A stretch of DNA of 64,000 nt from an uncultured Gammaproteobacteria bacterium. Its GTDB lineage: Bacteria; Pseudomonadota; Gammaproteobacteria; UBA6429; Thiohalophilaceae. The position numbers and the translations under genes are program-made. Location of the stretch: positions 1 through 64,000 of the forward strand of contig CALBTB010000008.1 in the NCBI GenBank assembly GCA_937967995.1, given 5' to 3'. A model generated the notes under the pieces. The model did no database searches. It was not told the origin of the DNA and saw nothing but the letters and a program-made list of their open reading frames with translations. How positions within the stretch are numbered: position 1 is the stretch's first letter; the number at the start of each line of letters is the position of its first letter. This document shows positions 1 through 8,911 of this stretch, in pieces.

Positions 1-275
1 AGACCAAGCGTAAGGTAGCGAAGAAAAAGGCCAAGAAGAAAGCGGCCAAAAAGAAGACCAAGCGTAAGGTAGCGAAGAAAAAGGCCAAGAAGAAAGCGGC
101 CAAAAAGAAAACCAAGCGTAAGGCAACCAAGAAAAAGGCCAAAAAGAAAGCGGCCAAAAAGAAGACCAAGCGTAAGGTAGCGAAAAAGAAGGCCAAAAAG
201 AAAGCGGCCAAGAAGAAGACCAAGCGTAAGGTAGCGAAGAAGAAGGCCCGCAAAAAGACCCGGCGCAAACGCTAA
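1..275 (+). CDS. Histone H1-like Lys/Ala-rich repeat protein (3' part)
   Basis: The left edge cuts this gene; about 90 C-terminal residues remain, ending at a TAA at 273-275. The protein is almost only Lys, Ala, Arg, Thr and Val, built from an 18-residue unit of the form TKRKVAKKKAKKKAAKKK. That composition matches bacterial histone H1-like C-terminal tails, such as AlgP of Pseudomonas, which bind DNA without sequence preference and are thought to affect nucleoid structure. The final unit changes to an Arg-richer end (ARKKTRRKR). A strong terminator follows. The N-terminus, which would separate AlgP-like from HctA/HctB-like or ribosomal-tail types, is outside the window, so the family call rests on composition and repeat structure only. 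Confidence 0.7.
   Translation, partial: TKRKVAKKKAKKKAAKKKTKRKVAKKKAKKKAAKKKTKRKATKKKAKKKAAKKKTKRKVAKKKAKKKAAKKKTKRKVAKKKARKKTRRKR
3..272 (+). repeat. 54-bp in-frame tandem repeat, five units
   Basis: Units start at 3, 57, 111, 165 and 219, exactly 54 bp (18 codons) apart, each opening with ACCAAGCGTAAG. The first four are nearly identical, with synonymous A/G changes in lysine codons and one Val-Ala to Ala-Thr change in unit 3. Unit 5 diverges in its second half. Near identity at DNA level suggests recent expansion or homogenisation and makes copy number likely to vary between strains. Confidence 0.95.
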
Positions 276-294
276 ATAAGTAACAGCGTTACAG

Positions 295-330
295 GGCGGA
301 CTGGCTGAACAGGCTAGTCCGCCTTTTTAT
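295..330 (+). terminator. Rho-independent terminator of the H1-like gene
   Basis: A GC-rich stem (GGCGGACT at 295-302 pairing with AGTCCGCC at 316-323) is followed by a T-run. It ends the H1-like gene and overlaps the last codons of the convergent cardiolipin synthase gene, whose stop is at 314-316. Confidence 0.9.
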
Positions 331-1468
331 TTATTCGGGCAACAAAAAAACTCACCCACTGAATCAACCGTACCTGGTGGCCAAACCACCATTCCCTGAT
401 GCGTTGCCGATATGAGCGTTGATACCAGACTTCCGGTTGAATGGGATGGCTTTTCTCAAAATCCACGTTAAAGAGTTCTTTCACCTGCTCAGCAAACGTT
501 GCGTCACGAATTTCCTGATTGGCATCCAGGTTCCAGAACTGATTCCAGCGATCCAGGTTACTGGATCCGACTGATACCCAGTTGTCGCAGATGATTAACT
601 TGGCATGTATGAAGCGGGGACGGTATTCGTAAATTCTGACTTTGTTCTTAAGTAGTCGCGTATAAAAATTCCGTGCAGCATGTGTTACCCAGGTATGGTC
701 AGAGAGTTCGCCGGGTAACAGTAATCGCACATCCACCCCGCGCCGTGCCGCCGACTTTAAAACCCGTCGAAGTTTATGCGTGGTTACAAAATAGGGTGTG
801 GCAATCCAGACCAGGTGTTTGCTTTTTTTGATCTGGGCAATAGCGTGGCGCATTATCTGGTTTTTACCCGGGCCGCCCGCTATTGCGATACGTCCGGGTT
901 GCTGACTGTCGTGTGGTGTCGAAACGGGTTCTGCTGAAATGCGCGTCCCGGTTACCTGTTGCCACGTTGACGTGAAAACATCATACCAGTCCCTGACGAC
1001 TTCGCCCTGAATCCTGACGACGATATCATGCCAGCTTTTCTGTCTGTCTGAATCAAAGCGATAATCATCACTGATGCAGGCACCGCCAACGAATGCGAGA
1101 TGATTGTCGACGAGTAATAACTTACGATGATTACGCCGCATACTGCGATGTAGCTGTTTCCAGCTGAACGGATTATAGAATGCCAGCCTGATGCCCATGT
1201 CGGTAAGTTTCTCGCGGTCAGTTGCAGACATTCCCTTGGCGCCATAGTCGTCCAGTAGCAGAAATATCTCAACTCCATTGTGTGCGGCATGCAGAAGTGC
1301 ATCAATGAACTGTTTCAGTACGACACCGGAACTGATGAGGTACTGTTCGAGAAAAATGTAGTTTCGTGCCGAACGAATAGCTGAAAGCATGGCAGGATAA
1401 AACTGCTTGCTGTCTACCAGCATTTCGAAGTGGTTATGATGGTGCCAGTGCCAGTGTTGTGCGCTCAT
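314..1468 (-). CDS. clsB: Cardiolipin synthase B-like phospholipase D-family protein
   Basis: A 384-residue protein with two HKD phospholipase D motifs: HRKLLLVD (His114, Lys116, Asp121) followed by a GGACISDDY stretch, and HAKLIICD (His287, Lys289, Asp294) followed by GSSNLD. Both catalytic histidines are present. No N-terminal membrane segments are seen, which fits ClsB/YbhO rather than ClsA; E. coli ClsB is somewhat longer. The expected reaction is phosphatidyl transfer to make cardiolipin at the inner membrane. The start shares a base with the stop of the upstream RNase D gene (TGATG), so the two are probably translationally coupled. The N-terminus is oddly Trp/His-rich (HWHWHHHNH). Substrate (cardiolipin or a related phospholipid) is inferred from family. 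Confidence 0.85.
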   Translation of the reverse strand: MSAQHWHWHHHNHFEMLVDSKQFYPAMLSAIRSARNYIFLEQYLISSGVVLKQFIDALLHAAHNGVEIFLLLDDYGAKGMSATDREKLTDMGIRLAFYNPFSWKQLHRSMRRNHRKLLLVDNHLAFVGGACISDDYRFDSDRQKSWHDIVVRIQGEVVRDWYDVFTSTWQQVTGTRISAEPVSTPHDSQQPGRIAIAGGPGKNQIMRHAIAQIKKSKHLVWIATPYFVTTHKLRRVLKSAARRGVDVRLLLPGELSDHTWVTHAARNFYTRLLKNKVRIYEYRPRFIHAKLIICDNWVSVGSSNLDRWNQFWNLDANQEIRDATFAEQVKELFNVDFEKSHPIQPEVWYQRSYRQRIREWWFGHQVRLIQWVSFFVARINKKAD

Positions 1469-2634
1469 CAGTCTTCAGTCAGGTCAAGTTTCCCTTCCTG
1501 ACAGATTAGCGCATTTTCCCCATTCAGGAATGCCAGTAAACTGTTGCCGACGAGTTCGCGACGCCAGCCCTGTAATAAATCAATTTGACGTTCGTTTAAT
1601 ACAAGTTTTTCCAGCTGGGCACGATTGGTAATTGCACTGACGTTTAGTCGATGCTGAGCGGCTTTGAGCTTAACGATGGCCAGCAAGCTGTCTACGAGTG
1701 CTTCCTGATCCTTGTCCAGTTGGCGTCGTTTTTCGAGAACAGGCCATTGTGATTCCGGCAAGGCAAGTGCGCGTTTGATGCACTGAATCACGTCTTCACC
1801 ATGCCGGTTAATGAAATTTTCATTCAATCCACGAACGGATTTTAATTTTTCAACATTGGGCGGGCATTGACTGGAGATTGCAACCAGCAGATTGTCCTGT
1901 ATCACCCACTTGCGGGGTTTATCGAGTTTCTGTGCCAGTTGTTCGCGCCATTGACTGAGTTCACGCAGAACGGCCAGCTGCTTGCGGCGTAATTTCTGAT
2001 TCCCGGAGATTCGCGACCAGAGATCGGCACCGGTCGGGCGGTACAGATCCACATTGGTCAGTGCCTGCAAATCATCTTCCAGCCACTCAAGTCGACCCAG
2101 TTCCGCTAACTGTCTGGTTATCATTGGATAAATTTGTATCAAATAGCGCACGTCATCGGCGGCATACTCGATTTGCGCCTTGTCCAGTGGGCGACGTTCC
2201 CAGTCGGCACGGGCATGCTGTTTGCCGAGTTGCCTGTTCAGGTAATGCTTGACGAGATTGGCATAGCCGATTTGTTCACCCAGGCCAAGCAGGGTCGCTG
2301 CCAGTTGAGTATCAAACACCGGTTCAGGGATATCGTTGAATACAACGTACAGTACCTCCAGATCCTGCCGTGCTGCATGAAATACTTTTAAAATGCGCGG
2401 GTTTGACAGTATGGCAAGCACTGGTGAAAGGTCCTCAATGGCCAGCGGATCAATACAGGCAATGGCATTATGGCTGGCGATTTGGATCAGACATAATTGC
2501 GGGTAATAGGTTTTGTCGCGTACAAATTCCGTATCGATGGCCAGGTAATCAGAATTTTCAATAGACTGGCAAAAGCTTAGCAGTGCATCTGCGGTATCGA
2601 TGAATTGTAATTCAGAATGAGTAGGTGCTTGCAT
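1468..2634 (-). CDS. rnd: Ribonuclease D
   Basis: A DEDD-type 3'-5' exoribonuclease involved in tRNA 3' maturation. With the ATG at 2634 the protein has 388 residues, close to E. coli RNase D (375). The catalytic motifs are visible: AIDTEFVRD (Asp34, Glu36) in Exo I, HAARQDLEVL in Exo II and YAADDVRYL in Exo III, followed by an HRDC region. An upstream in-frame ATG at 2679 would add 15 residues; neither start has a convincing ribosome binding site, and 2634 is chosen because residues after it align with the family N-terminus. The gene lies directly upstream of the cardiolipin synthase gene with a one-base overlap. Confidence 0.93.
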   Translation of the reverse strand: MQAPTHSELQFIDTADALLSFCQSIENSDYLAIDTEFVRDKTYYPQLCLIQIASHNAIACIDPLAIEDLSPVLAILSNPRILKVFHAARQDLEVLYVVFNDIPEPVFDTQLAATLLGLGEQIGYANLVKHYLNRQLGKQHARADWERRPLDKAQIEYAADDVRYLIQIYPMITRQLAELGRLEWLEDDLQALTNVDLYRPTGADLWSRISGNQKLRRKQLAVLRELSQWREQLAQKLDKPRKWVIQDNLLVAISSQCPPNVEKLKSVRGLNENFINRHGEDVIQCIKRALALPESQWPVLEKRRQLDKDQEALVDSLLAIVKLKAAQHRLNVSAITNRAQLEKLVLNERQIDLLQGWRRELVGNSLLAFLNGENALICQEGKLDLTED

Positions 2635-2731
2635 CGACAAGGAAACTTCTGTGAAATTGATGAATTGAACGCGTATCATGATGACGCAATAACCAATATA
2701 ATTGCAAGATGTTTTACAGGTTTTTAAATTA

Positions 2732-3265
2732 ATGAAGTCACTGGTTCAGTTATTTTTTTCTATATCGACAATGGGGAAGGGGCCACAGGATGTCCCGTAT
2801 TCAAAACCGTTGTTCGTTATCCTGATTATTATTATTGCGGTAATGGACCTGTTTGTTCTTAATGCACTGTCCCGCGAAATGGCGACGGCAAACGCTGAAG
2901 AGGTGGATTTTAGTCGTCATGTTCTCGCGTATGCGTTTATTATGCTGGTCCTGATAGGCAGTGTTGCACTTTTAGTACGACTGCATGGATACGCTAACCG
3001 GATATTGCAGACGTTAACGGCAATGGCCGGTGTTGAGGTCATAATCAAGATTGTGCAAATCGCCATTCTGGTAATTACACTGGCGGCAGGGAAACTTTCC
3101 ATTGTTTCCGTCATCGCCTATTTTTTAATGGTGATGACTTTTGGCTGGATACTGATAGCCAACTTTCACATTTTTATGCATGCCCTGTCTGTCTCACCGC
3201 TCAGGGCGGGGGCCTATTCACTGGCGTATTTCTTTCTCAACGTGCTACTGTCCTCGTTGTATTAA
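2732..3265 (+). CDS. Predicted polytopic inner-membrane protein (Yip1-like)
   Basis: A 177-residue protein from the ATG at 2732; a TTG at 2702 in the same frame is less likely. After a short hydrophilic N-terminus there are about five hydrophobic segments, beginning at LFVILIIIIAVMDLFVL and ending at LAYFFLNVLLSSLY. The arrangement resembles Yip1-type or similar small integral membrane proteins, but I see no catalytic motif and assign no function. It is 15 bp upstream of mpl in the same direction, so it may share its transcript. Confidence 0.7.
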   Translation: MKSLVQLFFSISTMGKGPQDVPYSKPLFVILIIIIAVMDLFVLNALSREMATANAEEVDFSRHVLAYAFIMLVLIGSVALLVRLHGYANRILQTLTAMAGVEVIIKIVQIAILVITLAAGKLSIVSVIAYFLMVMTFGWILIANFHIFMHALSVSPLRAGAYSLAYFFLNVLLSSLY

Positions 3266-3280
3266 TCCTGGGTAGTTAGC

Positions 3281-4642
3281 ATGCACATACATATATTAGG
3301 TATCTGTGGGACGTTCATGGGCGGCATAGCGTTATTGGCACGCGCACAGGGTCATACGGTTACCGGTAGCGATACCAATGTCTATCCACCCATGAGTACG
3401 CAGTTGCAGGATGCGGGAATTACACTGCACGAAGGATTTGATGAATCGCAATTTGAACCCCGTCCGGATGTCGTTGTTATCGGCAATGCGTTGTCGCGCG
3501 GTAATGTGGCGGTCGAGTATGTGCTGGATAGCGGCTTGCCTTACACGTCCGGTCCACAATGGCTGGCCGAGCATGTGTTGCAGGATCGCTGGGTACTGGC
3601 CGTGTCCGGTACGCATGGCAAGACAACCACCTCCAGTATTCTGGCCTGGTTGCTGGAATACAACGACATGCAACCGGGTTTCCTGATCGGCGGAGTACCG
3701 GGTAATTTTGGTGTCAGTGCACGATTAGGTGATTCACCGTTTTTTGTTGTCGAAGCCGATGAGTATGACACGGCATTTTTCGACAAACGTTCCAAGTTTG
3801 TTCATTACCGGCCGCGCACACTCATCATTAACAATATTGAATTTGACCATGCCGATATTTTTGCAGACCTCGATGCCATTAAAAAACAGTTTCATCACCT
3901 GGTGCGTACTGTCCCGCAATCCGGGCTGATCATTACTGATGCCAGCGACAGAAATATAGAGGATGTGATAAGCCAGGGATGCTGGACACCGATCCAGACC
4001 TTTGCAGAGAAAGGTGACTGGCAATGCCGATCACCAAACGAAGCGGGCAATCAGTTTACCCTGGATTTTCAGGGGCGAATAACTGCGCAGATCAACTGGT
4101 CCATGCTGGGTCAACATAATGTGAACAATGCGCTGGCCGCGATTGCTGCAGCACACCACGTCGGTGTAAAGGTCGAGCACGCTGCACAGGCGTTATCGTC
4201 ATTTGAAGGTATTCGGCGCCGCATGGAGATACGTGCCGTGGTCAATGATGTCACTGTCTATGACGATTTTGCCCATCACCCAACAGCCATCAGAACCACA
4301 CTGGAAGGATTGCGCAAAAAAGTCGGTAAAGCGCGTATTCATGCGGTGCTGGAACCGCGTTCCAATACCATGCGCATGGGCGTGCATCGCGAAACACTGG
4401 CACCGGCGCTGATGAGTGCAGATCGAATCTATCTCTATGAGCCGGCCAACCTGGACTGGTCACTGCAGGATGTGGCCAATGCCTTGGGAACAAACGCTAT
4501 ACTGTCTGACAGTACGGATGAGATTATTCGTCAACTGTCAGCCGATGTGCATCCCGGCGAACATATTCTGATCATGAGCAACGGTGGATTTGAAAATATC
4601 CATCAACGGATTATCGAGGCACTGTCACGACATGAGCATTGA
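3281..4642 (+). CDS. mpl: UDP-MurNAc:L-Ala-gamma-D-Glu-meso-DAP ligase (Mpl)
   Basis: A cytoplasmic Mur-ligase-family enzyme that reattaches recovered murein tripeptide to UDP-N-acetylmuramate in cell wall recycling. The 453 residues match the family length. The N-terminus has the Rossmann start HILGICGTFMGG, followed by the ATP-binding loop GTHGKTTTSS, the VVEADEYDTAFFDKR segment characteristic of Mpl, the central NNIEFDHADIF motif and YDDFAHHPTAI in the C-terminal domain. GGGTAG lies just before the ATG. The end overlaps ubiX by 11 bp. Confidence 0.96.
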   Translation: MHIHILGICGTFMGGIALLARAQGHTVTGSDTNVYPPMSTQLQDAGITLHEGFDESQFEPRPDVVVIGNALSRGNVAVEYVLDSGLPYTSGPQWLAEHVLQDRWVLAVSGTHGKTTTSSILAWLLEYNDMQPGFLIGGVPGNFGVSARLGDSPFFVVEADEYDTAFFDKRSKFVHYRPRTLIINNIEFDHADIFADLDAIKKQFHHLVRTVPQSGLIITDASDRNIEDVISQGCWTPIQTFAEKGDWQCRSPNEAGNQFTLDFQGRITAQINWSMLGQHNVNNALAAIAAAHHVGVKVEHAAQALSSFEGIRRRMEIRAVVNDVTVYDDFAHHPTAIRTTLEGLRKKVGKARIHAVLEPRSNTMRMGVHRETLAPALMSADRIYLYEPANLDWSLQDVANALGTNAILSDSTDEIIRQLSADVHPGEHILIMSNGGFENIHQRIIEALSRHEH

Positions 4643-5252
4643 TGCAAGGCATATCATTCTGGCATTTACCGGCGCCTCCGGTGCCGCATACGGATTGCGC
4701 CTGCTTGAAATCCTCGCCAGGTCCGGTTGCCGTGTCGATCTGATTTTTTCCAAAGCGGCACAAATGGTACTGGCGATGGAAACACCCTTAAAAATTCCGT
4801 CTCGCCCAAATGATATGGCGGCATTTTTTCAGGAACAGCACAAAACTGAGCCGGATCAGATTCGTGTTTTTGGACGTGATGACTGGATGGCGCCCGCCGC
4901 CAGTGGTTCACATACTGCCGGTTCCATGGTGGTATGTCCGTGTTCGTCCGGTACCCTGGCGGCCATTGCCACGGGTATGAGTGATAACCTGATAGAACGT
5001 GCCGCGGATGTCATGATCAAGGAGCAGCGCCAGTTAATCCTGGTACCGCGGGAAACACCGTTTTCGGCCATTCATCTGGAAAACATGACAAAACTGGCAA
5101 AACTGGGCGTATGTATCATGCCTGCCAATCCCGGATTTTATTATCAGCCGCAAACCGTTGAGGATATTGTCGATTTTGTCGTGGCACGTCTGCTGGATCA
5201 TTTGCAGGTCGAACATTCCCTGATTCCGCGCTGGGGTGAATCCCGGAACTAA
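4632..5252 (+). CDS. ubiX: Flavin prenyltransferase UbiX
   Basis: Makes prenylated FMN, the cofactor of the UbiD decarboxylase in ubiquinone synthesis. The 206-residue reading starts at the ATG at 4632, inside the end of mpl, and opens with the family signature LAFTGASGAAYGLRLLE. Other conserved stretches are PCSSGTLAAIATGMSDNLIERAAD and LILVPRETPFSAIHLENM, then MPANPGFYYQP. The coupling to mpl is typical of compact gammaproteobacterial operons. No ubiD is present in the window. Confidence 0.96.
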   Translation: MSIDARHIILAFTGASGAAYGLRLLEILARSGCRVDLIFSKAAQMVLAMETPLKIPSRPNDMAAFFQEQHKTEPDQIRVFGRDDWMAPAASGSHTAGSMVVCPCSSGTLAAIATGMSDNLIERAADVMIKEQRQLILVPRETPFSAIHLENMTKLAKLGVCIMPANPGFYYQPQTVEDIVDFVVARLLDHLQVEHSLIPRWGESRN

Positions 5253-5366
5253 CCTGTTTTTGCTAGGGTTTTACCACGCGATACCCTTTTAAATTGCTAA
5301 AAACTGGTCTACAAATACAGATACCACAAGAAAAGTTGTAACCAGTTTATCGATTCCGAGTCCATC

Positions 5367-5951
5367 ATGACATTGCATGTTCCGTTGTTCCCGTTAAATA
5401 CGGTGTTGTTCCCTGGTGGTGTACTTCCATTACGCATCTTTGAACCACGCTATCTGGATATGGTGTGTGAATGTCTGCGCACAGACACGGAAATTGGTGT
5501 CATTCTGATTCGAGATGGGCGGGAAGTCGGTGTTGCTGCGAATACCTATCAGATAGGCACACTCACGAATATTGCGTACTGGAACAAGCGCCGCGATGGA
5601 TTGCTTGGTGTCACGCTGCGCGGCACGCGCCGTTTCAGCATCGAGCAGATGGAAGTGCAGCCCAACCAGTTGATCATGGCCGATGTGGAACTCCTGCCCG
5701 AATGCCCGCCAGTCATGTTTCAGCAGAAATACCAGGTTATGTCCGGCCTGTTACGAAAAATCATCTCGCAACTGGAACCCCCCTATACCACTATGCCTGC
5801 GCATTATGATGATCTGGAATGGATCAGTGCACGACTGGTCGAGCTGTTGCCCATGCCGTTCGATTACAAGCAGCAAATGCTTGAACATGATGACGTCATT
5901 ACCCGCATTGAGCAGTTGTATTCACTGATTCAGCAATCCGAAGTCGGCTGA
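5367..5951 (+). CDS. LON substrate-binding-domain protein
   Basis: A 194-residue stand-alone Lon N-terminal (PUA-like) domain. The signature VPLFPLNTVLFPGGVLPLRI at residues 4-23 followed by FEPRYLDMV is what opens this domain in Lon, but there is no AAA ATPase or Ser-Lys protease region. Such proteins are widespread in Proteobacteria; a role in substrate recognition is assumed rather than shown. It sits 114 bp after ubiX and faces hemL across an intergenic dyad element. Confidence 0.9.
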   Translation: MTLHVPLFPLNTVLFPGGVLPLRIFEPRYLDMVCECLRTDTEIGVILIRDGREVGVAANTYQIGTLTNIAYWNKRRDGLLGVTLRGTRRFSIEQMEVQPNQLIMADVELLPECPPVMFQQKYQVMSGLLRKIISQLEPPYTTMPAHYDDLEWISARLVELLPMPFDYKQQMLEHDDVITRIEQLYSLIQQSEVG

Positions 5952-5966
5952 CCTGACACCATCCAT

Positions 5967-6061
5967 GCCGCGCTGGCGGCGTTAAAAATCTCACTCGAAA
6001 TGCTCATTTACGTTTTGTAAACTCCGCTTTCTCGTTCGTTTTTTGCCTTGCCATCATCGGC
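5967..6061. repeat. Imperfect 95-bp intergenic dyad
   Basis: Between two convergent genes lies a long imperfect inverted repeat. Its left half (GGC, a run of A, then ...CTCATTTAC) pairs with the right half around a GTTTT centre near 6012-6016, and GC-rich ends (GCCGCGCTGGC at 5967-5977, GGC at the right end) close it. It may act as a bidirectional terminator for both genes. The layout and wording resemble dispersed intergenic repeats of gammaproteobacteria, but only one copy is in the window. Confidence 0.55.
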
Positions 6062-6064
6062 AAT

Positions 6065-7348
6065 TTATTTCAGCGATTTAAATACCTTTTGCGACGCCTC
6101 GAGGGTGTCCGCGATGTCTTCCTCACTGTGCGTGCTGGAAACAAAGCCGGCTTCGTAAGCGGATGGGGCCAGGTACACACCGTTGTCCAGCATGCCATGA
6201 TAAAAGTGCTGAAAGCGTTCGATGTTGCAGGCGCTGACCTGTGAAAAAGTCGTGACTTTTTCTTCTTCGGTAAAAAAGAAACCAAACATGCCGCCGACGG
6301 TATTGGTGCTCAGTGGAATACCAGCGGAGCTGGCTGCGGCTTTTATGCCATCGGTAAGCTGATTGGTACGATCAGACAGGTGAGAGTAAAACCCCGCTTC
6401 GCTGATCAGGTTCAGGGTTGCCAGGCCCGCTGCCATGGCAACCGGATTGCCGGACAAGGTACCGGCCTGGTAAACCGGTCCGGTTGGGGCGATATGATGC
6501 ATAATGGTTTTCTTGCCACCAAAGGCACCGACCGGCATGCCACCACCGATAACTTTACCTAACGTCGTCAGATCCGGTGTGACATCATACAGTTGTTGTG
6601 CGCCTCCCAGCGCAACGCGAAAACCGGTCATGACTTCATCAAAGATCAACACGGCGCCATGTTGATCACAGACTTCGCGCAGGCACTCCAGAAAGCCGGG
6701 TATCGGTGGTACACAATTCATATTACCGGCAACCGGTTCAACAATAATGCAGGCAATCTCTTCACCCAGTTGACGGAATGTTTCCCGCACCATATCTGCG
6801 TCATTGTATTGCAGGGTCAGGGTGTGTTGCGCCAGGTCCACGGGTACGCCCGGTGAAGTGGGCACGCCCAGGGTCAGTGCACCGGAGCCGGCCTTGACCA
6901 GCAGGGAATCAGCATGGCCGTGGTAACAGCCTTCGAACTTGACGATCTTGTCACGACCGGTGAAACCCCGTGCCAGTCGAATGGCACTCATGGTGGCTTC
7001 GGTTCCTGAGCTGACCATGCGCACCATGTCAATCGACGGCACCAGTTCACAGACTTTTTGTGCCATCAGGGTTTCCAGTTCGGTCGGTGCACCAAAACTC
7101 AATCCATTTTGCATTACTTCCCGGACGGCGGCCAGTACATCCGGATTCGCATGACCGACAATCATCGGACCCCATGAGCCCACGTAATCGATGTACTGCT
7201 TGTCATCCACATCGTAAAGGTATGCGCCCTGACCGCGTTTAAAGAAAACCGGGTCACCACCGACGCCCTTGAAGGCACGGACCGGCGAATTCACGCCACC
7301 GGGTATGACAGACTGGGCTGCGGCGAAAAGATCGTGTGAATGGCTCAT
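6065..7348 (-). CDS. hemL: Glutamate-1-semialdehyde 2,1-aminomutase
   Basis: A PLP enzyme that converts glutamate-1-semialdehyde to 5-aminolevulinate in the C5 heme pathway. The 427 residues equal the family length. It begins with the typical SVIPGGVNSPVRAFKGVGG, carries the cofactor-binding VSSGTEATMSAIRLAR and GCYHGHAD segments, the Asp-containing LIFDEVMTGFRV, and the PLP lysine in TLGKVIGGGMPVGAFGG. It is the last gene of thiD-thiE-hemL, 68 bp downstream of thiE; that order is common in Pseudomonas and relatives. Confidence 0.97.
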   Translation of the reverse strand: MSHSHDLFAAAQSVIPGGVNSPVRAFKGVGGDPVFFKRGQGAYLYDVDDKQYIDYVGSWGPMIVGHANPDVLAAVREVMQNGLSFGAPTELETLMAQKVCELVPSIDMVRMVSSGTEATMSAIRLARGFTGRDKIVKFEGCYHGHADSLLVKAGSGALTLGVPTSPGVPVDLAQHTLTLQYNDADMVRETFRQLGEEIACIIVEPVAGNMNCVPPIPGFLECLREVCDQHGAVLIFDEVMTGFRVALGGAQQLYDVTPDLTTLGKVIGGGMPVGAFGGKKTIMHHIAPTGPVYQAGTLSGNPVAMAAGLATLNLISEAGFYSHLSDRTNQLTDGIKAAASSAGIPLSTNTVGGMFGFFFTEEEKVTTFSQVSACNIERFQHFYHGMLDNGVYLAPSAYEAGFVSSTHSEEDIADTLEASQKVFKSLK

Positions 7349-7416
7349 TTTATGTCCTGTGTATTCTGGTTCGTGGAAACGGCGATCTTATACGATCAGA
7401 CGTGATGTTTTCGACT

Positions 7417-8049
7417 TCAATCCCGAAACAGGGCGGCCAGGCTGGTCGCGGCATGGCGGATATCGGCCGCACCCAGCACTTCATTGATGACGGCAATCAT
7501 GTCGGCACCATGATCGATCAGGTTACGTGCGTTGTTGATGGTAATTCCGCCGATGGCACAAACGGGAATGGCCAGTTCCTGATGTGCCCGAACCAGTGTG
7601 TCGATTGATGCCGGTGGTGCACCGGGTTTGGAGCGTGAAGGGTAGAAACGGCCAAAGGCGACATAGTCAGCACCGTGCTGCTCGGCATTCCGGGCCAGTT
7701 GCAGATCATTATGACAGGTGATGCCGATTATTTTTCCCGTACCGAGTTCCTGCCGGGCCTGTTGCAGGGGCATGTCGGTCTGACCGAGGTGCACGCCATC
7801 CGCTTCTGTGTGAATGGCCACTTCAATATCATCGTTAACCAGAAACGTAACACGATGTTCGCGGCAAATCCGGGCAATGCCCATGGCTTCCTGTTTACGA
7901 ACAGACAGGGGCGATTGTTTATTGCGATACTGAACTATTCGTGCACCACCCAGAATGGCCTCTTCCACCATCTGTTCCGCCTGCATGCCGCGCGTTTTAA
8001 TGAGTTTCCGGTCCGTCAGAACATACAGACCACGCAGATTATTGTGCAT
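7417..8049 (-). CDS. thiE: Thiamine-phosphate synthase
   Basis: Joins HMP pyrophosphate and thiazole phosphate to thiamine phosphate. A longer frame runs back into thiD, but the ATG at 8049 gives a 210-residue protein starting MHNNLRGLYVLTDR, the usual ThiE N-terminus. Conserved parts include VQYRNKQ, VNDDIEVA, DGVHLGQTD, GITCHN, YVAFGRFYPSRSKPGAP and VCAIGGIT. The start overlaps the end of thiD by 11 bp, so both are likely coupled. Confidence 0.96.
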   Translation of the reverse strand: MHNNLRGLYVLTDRKLIKTRGMQAEQMVEEAILGGARIVQYRNKQSPLSVRKQEAMGIARICREHRVTFLVNDDIEVAIHTEADGVHLGQTDMPLQQARQELGTGKIIGITCHNDLQLARNAEQHGADYVAFGRFYPSRSKPGAPPASIDTLVRAHQELAIPVCAIGGITINNARNLIDHGADMIAVINEVLGAADIRHAATSLAALFRD

Positions 8050-8845
8050 CGTCGTCAGCCCAGAAAAGACGGTGTGGAATACGCTGGCCTTTCCCCTGTG
8101 ACAATCCATGTTCCAGTGTTTGCCAGGTATATTCCTGGGCTTCGTGAATGGCCGAATATGGTTCCAGTCCATGTGCCAGCAACGCGGCGATACTGGCGGA
8201 CAACGTACAGCCGGAACCGTGATAGGCATGCGGTAATCGGGTCCAGTGAAATTCCTCCATGACTCGGTGATTGGCATATAGTGTGTTAATTACCTCGGGA
8301 CTGTCTTCATGGGTGCCGGTAATCAACACATACTCACAACCATCATCCTGAAGGGCTTCTGCACATGCGGTAAGTGTATCTGCGTTAGGTGCCAGTCGGC
8401 GGGCTTCAATACTGTTCGGTGTGATGACAAACGTACGAGGCAATAACAGGTTACGTAGTGCATCGAGCATGTCATCTTCCGCCAGGGCACTGTCGTCAGC
8501 ACCGGCGGCTAACACCGGATCTAGAATGACCGGGCAGTCCGGATATGCATCAATTATCCGTCGAACCTGTGCGACGATTTGGGTATTGCCCAGCATGCCG
8601 ATTTTGAAAGCGGCCACTGAAAAATCATCCAGTACAATACTGGCCTGTTCATAAAAAAGTTCGGGTGACTGACATTCAAAGCGTTTTACACCGCGCGTAT
8701 CCTGTACCGTGTGGGCGGTTATCACCGGAGCGGCAAAACAACCCATACTTTTAATTGCTTCAATATCGGCGACAATCCCGGCGCCGCCGCTGGGGTCGTG
8801 TCCGGAGAAACACATCACTACGGGTTGTCTGTGAAGTTCGGACAA
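8039..8845 (-). CDS. thiD: HMP/HMP-phosphate kinase
   Basis: Phosphorylates hydroxymethylpyrimidine twice in thiamine synthesis. The 268-residue ribokinase-fold protein shows CFSGHDPSGGAGIVADIEA near the N-terminus, TAHTVQDTRGV, VILDPVLAAG and the C-terminal anion-hole motif HGSGCTLSASIAALLAHG. It heads the thiD-thiE-hemL operon. Only 66 bp separate it from the divergent glycerophosphodiesterase gene, too little for a TPP riboswitch, and none is seen. Confidence 0.96.
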   Translation of the reverse strand: MSELHRQPVVMCFSGHDPSGGAGIVADIEAIKSMGCFAAPVITAHTVQDTRGVKRFECQSPELFYEQASIVLDDFSVAAFKIGMLGNTQIVAQVRRIIDAYPDCPVILDPVLAAGADDSALAEDDMLDALRNLLLPRTFVITPNSIEARRLAPNADTLTACAEALQDDGCEYVLITGTHEDSPEVINTLYANHRVMEEFHWTRLPHAYHGSGCTLSASIAALLAHGLEPYSAIHEAQEYTWQTLEHGLSQGKGQRIPHRLFWADDDAQ

Positions 8846-8911
8846 GGGCTTTTCTTTCCGCTATGACTCGCTTACATTAGCTGTCAGGATTTTATCATTG
8901 TTAGGGACAGG

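Noticed and set aside
5253..5300. Weak hairpin after ubiX (AGGGT/ACCCT with T-run)
   Set aside because: Five-base stem with a long loop; too weak to call a terminator.
7675..8262. 195-codon open frame opposite thiE and thiD
   Set aside because: Crosses two certain genes on the other strand and has no domain.
8846..8911. TPP riboswitch before thiD
   Set aside because: The gap of 66 bp is too short and lacks the conserved THI-box elements.
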